From positions 1-64,000 of IMG/VR virus record IMGVR_UViG_3300003322_000872: a stretch of 64,000 nucleotides of DNA; one strand, 5' to 3'. Below the pieces are notes generated by a model that was given only the letters and a program-made list of their open reading frames with translations, ran no database searches and was not told the DNA's origin. The number at the start of each line of letters is the position of its first letter. Position 1 is the stretch's first letter. Below, piece by piece: positions 59,166 to 64,000 of this stretch. The stretch comes from a virus. The translations under genes were made by a program, and so were the position numbers.

Positions 59166-59578
59166 TCTGTCGCCCTGTAATACAACTCCTCCATCAAAAT
59201 CTCGGCTGCAGCCTGATTATATTTGTTGTCGTAGAACGACGTGTATTTACCAGGTGCGGGTATCATCCCGATCGGGCCACGCAAACACAGCTTGGGGAAC
59301 GTATCCAAACCAGTCGCGCGGCGACAACCCTCCCCTACAAGAACGAGGATATCACATTCATGTAATATCTCGCCCTCGATTTCTTGCCAACGATCGACAG
59401 CCTCTACCGGCTGCCAAGCGCCATAAAATAGGCATTTGCGCTTGAACACGCGTAAATAATCCTCCTCGCTAACATCTACCCTCTCCCGCAACAGCGAAAG
59501 AAGGTCTATATCTATCGGAGTAAGGGCCTCACCCTCCTCCGGTGCGATATCTCCGAGGATCATCACTCGTTCAACCAT
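59162..59578 (-). CDS. Unknown protein, possible uracil-DNA-glycosylase-like fold
   Basis: A 138-residue protein (MVERVMILGDIAPEEGEALT) with ECDILVLVGEGCRRATGL and GMIPAPGKYTSFYDN. The order of a GD-x-AP start, a strand with LVLVGE and a P-x-P-G-x-x-x-x-Y-N end loosely resembles UDG-superfamily proteins (as ...HPSG..YN). The catalytic residues are not clear. I would not claim activity. Neighbours deal with pyrimidine nucleotides and DNA repair. Confidence 0.45.
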   Translation of the reverse strand: MVERVMILGDIAPEEGEALTPIDIDLLSLLRERVDVSEEDYLRVFKRKCLFYGAWQPVEAVDRWQEIEGEILHECDILVLVGEGCRRATGLDTFPKLCLRGPIGMIPAPGKYTSFYDNKYNQAAAEILMEELYYRATE

Positions 59579-60089
59579 GGCCGACGCCGCTCTTAGCGGC
59601 TACCGGGCCGCGCTCTTGATTTTGATACTTTCCAGTATCGGGATAAGCCTGTTCGGTCGGCTCGTCCAGACGATGGAAGATTACTTGAGCGATCGGGGTG
59701 CCGGCGACCAGTTTTGTCCTCGTGTACTCGGTTCCGGGCCAAAACTTTTCCCACATCTGCCGATTAACTGGGATATTGCATGATATCTCCAGTGTAAGAA
59801 ATCCGGACCACCCAGGCTCTGCCACTGTATTCTGTACTGCGATCCCGCGCCGCGCCCATGTAGACTTGTCGTGGATGATCCCAACCACATCTGTCGGCAT
59901 GTGGAAGCGTTCCATCGTCGAGGCCAGTGTAAAGCCGCCCGGTTCGATGACGATATCCTGATCCAGCCGCAGATCATATCCACAGGCCGATAGGCCAAAA
60001 CTGCAGCCAGACTCCGGATGTTGCTGGCGCTCAACCATGGGATCGAGCAGCTTAAGGCGACGGATAGTTTGTGCAGAAAGAATGGTCAT
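59571..60089 (-). CDS. dcd: dCTP deaminase
   Basis: A 172-residue protein with SACGYDLRLDQDIVIEPGGF, GIIHDKSTWARRGIAVQNTV, EPGWSGFLTLEI and GTPIAQVIFHRLDEPTEQAY, the complete Dcd pattern including the R-R-G and E-x-G-W-x-G catalytic areas. It turns dCTP into dUTP, feeding dUMP to the TS-like enzyme. Overlaps both neighbours. Confidence 0.9.
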   Translation of the reverse strand: MTILSAQTIRRLKLLDPMVERQQHPESGCSFGLSACGYDLRLDQDIVIEPGGFTLASTMERFHMPTDVVGIIHDKSTWARRGIAVQNTVAEPGWSGFLTLEISCNIPVNRQMWEKFWPGTEYTRTKLVAGTPIAQVIFHRLDEPTEQAYPDTGKYQNQERGPVAAKSGVGHG

Positions 60090-61006
60090 TTGAACCTCTG
60101 TCTCGGGGCACCTTCCCCGGTTTTCACCCGCATATATTTATCGAGTTCGCAAAGCGAATGCTCGATATCCCGCATTTCCAGGGACGGCCACTCAGCGGGC
60201 CAGAGCTCACGATCTTCGGACAAGAATAACAGCTGCCGCATTTCCTCGATAAATTTGGCCTTGGGTTGCTTGAACTTAAGATCGCGGCCGAGTAGCCGGT
60301 TAAGACCACGCATCGCGCCGGGGCCAGGATTGGCCCACGTCATGATGTCGGGAGCCTTGTTAAGCAGAGGCGTATGGCGGAGATCGGTTACGATCTCATA
60401 GGCCATGAAGTCACCGAGGTAGGGAAACTGACGGAGCCAATACCATACATCTTCAAGCTTCATATTGTCTTCAATAAGCATACGAACAGTGGCCCCCTTC
60501 CAATCATATGCTTCGCTCATGGGAAAATGCCTATAGAACGTATAAAATTGCTCAACGCACCACAGTACACCATCCAACTTAGATTTCCCATCCGGGGTCT
60601 TGATAATATACGACCCTGTCACATACGGACCCTTACCGCAGTAACTGACAAGAGCCGATCGGATCGCGCCGGTATTCCCCCCGGACCCGACAAATTCGTC
60701 CCACGCGGTGGCACCGGGGGGAGACGTGTCCATGCGAGTTTGATCAAAGATGGCTTCTCCGGCTGCGATCCGGTTAAACCAGCGAAAGAGGACAGTGGCA
60801 AGCAATACATTATCCACTGGCACTCTTTTGCGGACATGTTCGCGCAGCCAGATCGTGGTGCGATCTAACTCACGGAACACATTACAGAAGCGATATTCCT
60901 GGAAAATCGGATCGTTGGTCCATTGCCCGCGCGGCAACCCGGCCTGCCGATTTAGATAAATCTGGTGGCGAGCGCGCATGTAGTCAAAGAGGGGCGAGGC
61001 GTCCAT
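60086..61006 (-). CDS. 5-hmdU DNA kinase helical domain-like protein (copy B)
   Basis: A 306-residue protein from ATG 61006, which has AGGAGA 7 nt upstream; the frame upstream of this lies near the terminator. RHQIYLNRQAGLPRGQWTND then EYRFCNVFRELDRTTIWL is the clearest form of the HMUDK_hel-like signature in the window. YLGDFMAYEIVTDLR, GPGAMRGLNRLLGRD and IEHSLCELDKYMR follow as in copy A. Probably recognises or modifies 5-hydroxymethyl-dU in DNA. No P-loop is visible. Confidence 0.8.
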   Translation of the reverse strand: MDASPLFDYMRARHQIYLNRQAGLPRGQWTNDPIFQEYRFCNVFRELDRTTIWLREHVRKRVPVDNVLLATVLFRWFNRIAAGEAIFDQTRMDTSPPGATAWDEFVGSGGNTGAIRSALVSYCGKGPYVTGSYIIKTPDGKSKLDGVLWCVEQFYTFYRHFPMSEAYDWKGATVRMLIEDNMKLEDVWYWLRQFPYLGDFMAYEIVTDLRHTPLLNKAPDIMTWANPGPGAMRGLNRLLGRDLKFKQPKAKFIEEMRQLLFLSEDRELWPAEWPSLEMRDIEHSLCELDKYMRVKTGEGAPRQRFK

Positions 61007-61046
61007 CGGTGATCTCCTGTTTAGATCGTTTATGCCGTATGAGGTC

Positions 61047-61088
61047 ATAAAAGAAAAGGGCCAGCACCATCTCTGGTTACTGACCCTT
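61047..61088 (-). terminator. Rho-independent terminator downstream of the structured RNA region
   Basis: Transcript AAGGGTCAG / CTGGCCCTT (one G-U pair) around a 15-nt loop, followed by TTCTTTTAT. Ends minus-strand transcription from 61880 before the copy B gene's ribosome site. Confidence 0.85.
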
Positions 61089-61226
61089 CCGGATACTTCG
61101 AGGCGCTCTGCCCGGTCATGGAGCCCGGCTGTACATTACCTCCCTCTTGTACCCACAGCGACGAAATCTAAGCAGATTCCTCGGATGCTTAATCCGAAGC
61201 TTTGGTTTGGAAAGCTGTAATCCGCT

Positions 61227-61527
61227 CAAGCATTCGCTGTATTCTTTGGTGGGGTTCGATAGTTCCAACAGGAGAGCCCAACGAGCGTCCCTCGATCTGG
61301 TACAAAACCTTTAACACCACCCCGACGATGATCAATCGCCGGTATAGAACTTTAGGAGAACCGAACGACTAAGGCTATTAGTCCGATCCTCCACATACCC
61401 ATCAGCGACGAGTAGTGTATAGACGTTTACCGCGTCCTAACCACTAGACGATCACTCTTGGCAGAGCGAGTCGGACTCGAACCGACGTTTCGGGCTAGCA
61501 AAGCCTGTAGTCCATACAAGCATTCGC
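61227..61527 (-). repeat. Imperfect 26-nt direct repeat within the structured RNA region
   Basis: On the plus strand, agcctgtagtccatacaagc plus attcgc (ending 61527) and aagctgtaatccgctcaagc plus attcgc (ending 61237) share about 20 of 26 positions, with caagcattcgc identical. The copies are 290 nt apart and each lies at a stem-loop. Confidence 0.6.
61413..61446 (-). other. Compound hairpin in the structured RNA
   Basis: TAGTG...CACTA encloses GGACG-CGGTAAA-CGTCT, giving a 5-bp plus 5-bp stem with a 7-nt loop. Upstream, GTCTAGTGGTTAGGAC looks like a tRNA D-arm. Confidence 0.5.
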
Positions 61528-61566
61528 CAATGGGTGACACAGGGCTTACGCCCAGTGTTTCGCTCT
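61459..61566 (-). ncRNA. tRNA-like element with CCA inside the structured RNA
   Basis: AGAGCGA (61566-61560) pairs with TCGCTCT, followed by G and CCA (61461-61459). A perfect T-arm GTCGG-TTCGAGT-CCGAC (61486-61470) is present. The rest does not fit a normal tRNA: 108 nt in all, with a GNRA-capped hairpin in the D-arm place. A TTTGCTA loop on CAGGC/GCCCG could mimic an Ala (UGC) anticodon arm. It may be a tRNA embedded in, or a tRNA-like part of, the large RNA. Confidence 0.55.
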
Positions 61567-61881
61567 TGTGCGGTAGAGCTCATCAGACCCGTATTCGGTG
61601 CCCGCTACGCTCTTCGTCCTATGTTACACTCGGACTCCGGGTACGTAGCGGGCGGTCGGCGTTGTTCATTTCCCCGATATTTTTACAGCCTTAACCCTCG
61701 GGGTGAGCGGGGTATTAACTCGATTTTAGTTTTCCCCGGCTCTGCAGTCCTGAGCTTGGGGAGGGACGTATCCCAGATTTATCCTATCTCTAGAGGCCTT
61801 CTAAGCGGACTTGCAGGTTTGCGGTCGGCTAGTGCTGCGGCCTAGGTTCAAGATAAGGCAAGAGGAATCACAAGTAAAGGC

Positions 61882-62313
61882 TCATTTCTGGGCTTGTTTC
61901 ATCCACTCATCGAAGCGCGCCATTCGTTCGTTGAGATTATCCTCACCATACTTACGAACGAGCTCCTTAACCCGCGTCCAATCGGGTACGGATTTAGGAT
62001 TGGTTTCCACCTTGGAATAGGACAGCCCTCGAAGGAATCCGTAGGCGATTAGGGCCGATCGCGCTTCGGACCGCACTTCACCGGTGCGATGGTAACGGAG
62101 GCCCCAGAAAATCTGGAGGTTACGATCGGAAGGCGCGATCAACTTACGGGTAAGTTTTTGGCGCTCGGTATCGGTAAGGTCGTTGGACCGGGCAAGCATG
62201 CGGCGAGCACGCACTCGGCCCCGATGCCCCACGTTATGTCGGCGCTCCTCACGATGAATCATCGTGGCTTCAGCAGCGAGGGACATGATTTTGATTTTCA
62301 GATAGGTATGCAT
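61882..62313 (-). CDS. Conserved small phage protein (MHTYLKIK type)
   Basis: A 143-residue basic protein from ATG 62313, chosen for GGAGAAAATC just upstream. MHTYLKIKIMSLAAEATMIH then REERRHNVGHRGRVRARRM and DRNLQIFWGLRYHRTGEVRS suggests RNA or DNA binding by charge. I know similar starts in other phage genomes as unnamed proteins often near tRNA genes. It lies between the tRNA and the structured RNA region. Confidence 0.65.
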   Translation of the reverse strand: MHTYLKIKIMSLAAEATMIHREERRHNVGHRGRVRARRMLARSNDLTDTERQKLTRKLIAPSDRNLQIFWGLRYHRTGEVRSEARSALIAYGFLRGLSYSKVETNPKSVPDWTRVKELVRKYGEDNLNERMARFDEWMKQAQK

Positions 62314-62385
62314 GATTTTCTCCATTGTGTTATATGATGATGGGGAGGAGAAAATCTAGGTGGTGATCGGGCAGTCTACATGGAA

Positions 62386-62460
62386 TGGTATCCTATGAGG
62401 GAATCGAACCCTCCCACTGGGTTTTAGAGGCCCTGCTTCAACCACCGAAGCTCATAGGAC
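62386..62460 (-). tRNA. tRNA, anticodon loop reads C-U-[CUA]-A-A (possible amber suppressor)
   Basis: 75 nt. Acceptor GTCCTAT/ATAGGAT (first pair G-U), discriminator A, encoded CCA. D-arm GCTT/AAGC, T-arm GAGGG-TTCGATT-CCCTC. The anticodon region AGGGC-CTCTAAA-ACCCA has three G-C pairs and puts U33 before CUA with two A after, the normal loop layout. Mismatches at the stem ends (A-A and C-A) make the reading less safe; a UCU (Arg) reading would put C at position 33. Many phage genes here end in TAG. Confidence 0.72.
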
Positions 62461-62560
62461 TTAAATTTGTTCCCTCACCCAAGAGCAACTTGATCTATAA
62501 CCGTCCGGCCCTTACTATCGGATACCGGCTGAGAGCACATGTTTTATAAACCGATCACGG

Positions 62561-62600
62561 TAAAAAAGAAAACCCACCTCTTCTCGAAAAAGAGATGGGT
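62561..62600 (-). terminator. Rho-independent terminator
   Basis: Transcript ACCCATCTCTT / AAGAGGTGGGT (11 bp, one G-U) with a 7-nt loop, followed by TTTCTTTTTT. Ends the 62651-63340 transcript. Confidence 0.92.
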
Positions 62601-62650
62601 CATCGATCTGCACTTGCTTACCCAGGATCGCACCCCCTGGAGGCGACCGA

Positions 62651-63340
62651 TTACTTGATGTTGATGAAGCCCTGCTTGGTATCCCAGTTAAGGTCGGCGC
62701 GGACGATACCGGCTTCCATGGCTTCCTTCACGGTCATGCCGGATTTGTACTTGAGAAACCGGTTGCCGGCGGCGGAGCCCGCGCGCTTCGGGCTGTAGAA
62801 CGTGCCGTCGGACTGCGGGCCGTAGGTCTTGTTCTCGTTGTCCTTGCCGAACGTGATCACGCCAGTTTCCGGGAACTTAGCGGTCTTGGGTCCGGTGGTG
62901 GTGGCTTCGCCATTTGCGGCGGCCTTCTTGGTTTTGGTGGTTGCGGCGGCTTCGTCGGCCATTTTGGTACTCTCTTCTGTTGGGTGGCGACGCTGTATAA
63001 CGCCCTCCACGCGGGTTTTCTGTCGATCAAGGGCTATGAGACGCAGTACCTCTGCTGGGTCCGAAGGAGGCCGCTGGGCATGGGATACTAGAAGGTTCCA
63101 CAACCGTTCCAGGTACTCCGTCACTCGCTTCTTGCCATCTAATTCGAGCGCCAACCTCTCTTCACCGAGACGATAGGCGATCCGAACCAGTTCTAAATTC
63201 GACCAGAGCTTTGGGATATCCGAGGGACCTCGGCATAGGGCATCACCATATTGGATAAGGGCATGCTCGTCCGCTTTTTCGAGGCTATCAAATAACCATA
63301 AATCGCCCAAGCCTCCTCGAGTAACTGCGATGCACTGCAT
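62651..63340 (-). CDS. Two-part protein with Lys/Ala/Thr linker and C-terminal WDTK..FI motif
   Basis: A 230-residue frame from ATG 63340 (MQCIAVTRGGLGDLWLFDSL), with AAGGAT 7 nt upstream. Longer starts are ruled out because a TATAAT promoter lies at 63429-63434. The first 120 residues are helical. A strong second start at ATG 62962 (MADEAAATTKTKKAAANGEA) could yield a separate 103-residue protein with a histone-tail-like linker and a globular end GIVRADLNWDTKQGFINIK. Probably DNA binding; unknown role. Confidence 0.6.
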   Translation of the reverse strand: MQCIAVTRGGLGDLWLFDSLEKADEHALIQYGDALCRGPSDIPKLWSNLELVRIAYRLGEERLALELDGKKRVTEYLERLWNLLVSHAQRPPSDPAEVLRLIALDRQKTRVEGVIQRRHPTEESTKMADEAAATTKTKKAAANGEATTTGPKTAKFPETGVITFGKDNENKTYGPQSDGTFYSPKRAGSAAGNRFLKYKSGMTVKEAMEAGIVRADLNWDTKQGFINIK

Positions 63341-63428
63341 TCTCATATCCTTACCTGACTGATCTATATTCGGTGAGTACAGATATAAAAAGCCCCTGTT
63401 CTCGACATTTGTAAGCCATGTATCAGAT

Positions 63429-63437
63429 ATTATAGCA
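63429..63437 (-). promoter_or_regulatory. Extended -10 promoter for the 62651-63340 gene
   Basis: Minus strand TG-C-TATAAT (63437-63429) is a perfect extended -10; no good -35 is seen. Divergent from the 63493 promoter. Confidence 0.6.
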
Positions 63438-63492
63438 TAATCCACAGAAATAGCTAGTCAGCTGAAAATCGGACGTTTCTGTCGATTCTGAC

Positions 63493-63519
63493 TTTACATT
63501 CGATCAGAGGCATTATAGC
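63493..63519 (+). promoter_or_regulatory. Promoter of the TTTACA family with leader hairpin
   Basis: -35 TTTACA (63493-63498), 15-nt spacer, -10 TATAGC (63514-63519), then GAGTTGCATAG, hairpin GGGCG-ATC(C)-CGCCC and GAACCGGAGAAAGACT before ATG 63565. Confidence 0.72.
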
Positions 63520-63564
63520 CTGAGTTGCATAGGGCGATCCCGCCCGCTGAACCGGAGAAAGACT

Positions 63565-63726
63565 ATGCGCTATCTTGTTGAACTCGCAATGCACTACAAA
63601 GGCCGCTTTGCAGGCTGGCAGGAATTTGGCCCATTCGAATCTAAGCGTGCAGCCTGGGAATTCATCCAGTCCAAAGGATACACAGCATCAGACAAAGGCG
63701 AAGAATGGATGGTTTCAGAAGTCTAA
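63565..63726 (+). CDS. 53-residue protein
   Basis: ATG 63565 follows AACCGGAGA by 7 nt. MRYLVELAMHYKGRFAGWQE then FGPFESKRAAWEFIQSKGYT suggests a small alpha/beta domain. It is driven by a promoter of the repeated family. Function unknown. Confidence 0.68.
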   Translation: MRYLVELAMHYKGRFAGWQEFGPFESKRAAWEFIQSKGYTASDKGEEWMVSEV

Positions 63727-63745
63727 ATCTATAGTGATAACGGAG

Positions 63746-63765
63746 TATCGGCCTTCGGGCCGATA
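63746..63765 (+). other. UUCG hairpin between two small genes
   Basis: TATCGGCC-TTCG-GGCCGATA, 8 bp with the very stable UUCG loop. Followed by ATTCGG, so not a clear terminator; probably an mRNA stability element. Confidence 0.7.
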
Positions 63766-63798
63766 TTCGGCAATCACGCCGACAAAGGAGAACCGGAA

Positions 63799-64000
63799 AT
63801 GCAACAGATATCAATTCGCGAGATCGTTCGCGCGGGCCGTCTCAAGGCGCGCCAACGGCGAGTCGCCATCAAGGTCCAGGATCGAGCATTCGTCCGGCCG
63901 GATGGAACCTGGATCACCCATCACACCAAGGGTATCCTGCACCGGATGCTTTCCTCAGCAATCATCGATCTTCGCACGCAGGGCAAGGCCAGCCCGGATG
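63799..64000 (+). CDS. Unknown protein, cut by the window end
   Basis: ATG 63799 with AAAGGAGAACCGG about 5-8 nt upstream. The first 67 residues (MQQISIREIVRAGRLKARQR then RVAIKVQDRAFVRPDGTWIT) are basic and may form a small nucleic-acid-binding fold. The frame is open at the right edge. Confidence 0.6.
   Translation, partial: MQQISIREIVRAGRLKARQRRVAIKVQDRAFVRPDGTWITHHTKGILHRMLSSAIIDLRTQGKASPD

Larger units (their letters stand above)
61056..61880 (-). ncRNA. Candidate large structured non-coding RNA (~800 nt)
   Basis: About 825 bp with no convincing gene on either strand but many hairpins in the minus-strand transcript. Examples are GGGA-TACG-TCCC, ACAC.GGGC-GTAA-GCCC.GTGT (GNRA loop), GCTTGTA-TGGAC-TACAGGC, a canonical T-arm, CCGGCGAT-TGATC-ATCGTCGG, TCGGAT-TAAGC-ATCCGA and AATCT-GCTT-AGATT. 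G-U pairs occur where the plus strand would have mismatches, which points to minus-strand RNA. It ends in a strong terminator and lies next to a tRNA. Phage RNAs of the GOLLD and ROOL classes have this size, complexity and company, but I cannot confirm membership. Confidence 0.65.
62314..62650 (-). other. Intergenic stretch holding a tRNA and a terminator
   Basis: About 340 bp without a gene. It holds the tRNA (62386-62460), the terminator (62561-62600), and about 100 bp between them that may carry the tRNA promoter; TTATAG on the minus strand near 62500 is a weak -10 candidate. Confidence 0.5.

Noticed and set aside
61459-61566. Tandem ordinary tRNA genes in 61093-61880
   Set aside because: Only one T-arm plus CCA fits; neighbouring D-arm-like and anticodon-like pieces cannot be joined into full cloverleaves of normal size, so I treat the whole as one structured RNA.
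61458-61845. Plus-strand open frames across the structured RNA region
   Set aside because: Low-complexity, Arg/Ser/Cys-rich products with no ribosome sites; pairing with G-U evidence favours a minus-strand RNA.
1-64000. CRISPR array
   Set aside because: No series of regularly spaced direct repeats with unique spacers; the only short tandem repeat is the 23-bp unit at 25871 without spacers.

Overview
The window is most of the genome of a tailed, double-stranded DNA phage with a siphovirus-type virion. Both ends are cut: the giant tail gene runs off the left end and a small gene runs off the right end. The small and large terminase, portal, capsid, tail tube, tape measure and tail tip genes are all present. 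I recognise no integrase, CI-like repressor, lysis cassette, helicase or primase. The host is not stated by the sequence. Gene content and codon use fit an alphaproteobacterial (for example sphingomonad, caulobacter or rhizobial) phage, but this is inference.

Left arm (1-24872, minus strand). Packaging and head genes come first: terminase, portal, Mu F-like head protein, scaffold-like protein, capsid. Connector and tail-completion genes, the tail tube, a G/GT pair with a canonical -1 slippery heptamer, a tape measure with an embedded lysozyme domain, and tail tip genes follow. The last is a host-specificity protein of more than 2170 residues built from repeated fibronectin-III-like modules. 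The leader between scaffold and capsid genes holds four hairpins with an identical loop and different stems.

Centre (24873-43455, plus strand). An AT-rich divergent region with an inverted repeat separates the arms. About 45 mostly tiny, start-stop-overlapping genes follow. Recognisable products include MazG-like, DUF4031, DUF2786, HNH, HIRAN, metallophosphoesterase, DUF932, an Nmad5-like gene broken by a frameshift, and a Spo11/Topo VI-A-like protein. A tRNA with an oversized anticodon arm lies here.

43452-46333 is an inverted cassette: PD-(D/E)XK nuclease, GH26-like tail spike, and small structural proteins.

Right arm (47007-63340, mainly minus). Class II ribonucleotide reductase, exonuclease and family A DNA polymerase precede a cluster that looks like a DNA hypermodification pathway. 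It contains a nucleotidyltransferase, HAD phosphatase, APH/LicA-like kinase, TET-associated-type glycosyltransferase, two 5-hmdU-kinase-helical-domain-like proteins, a thymidylate-synthase/hydroxymethylase homologue and a dCTP deaminase. Next comes a roughly 800-nt gene-free, highly structured stretch containing a tRNA-like CCA element and ending in a terminator (candidate large ncRNA). A tRNA whose anticodon loop reads as CUA lies just beyond.

Regulation. At least six plus-strand genes are preceded by the same cassette: a TTTACA-type promoter, usually a short leader hairpin, and an AACCGGAGA-type ribosome site. Most other genes look translationally coupled through ATGA, TGATG or TAATG overlaps.
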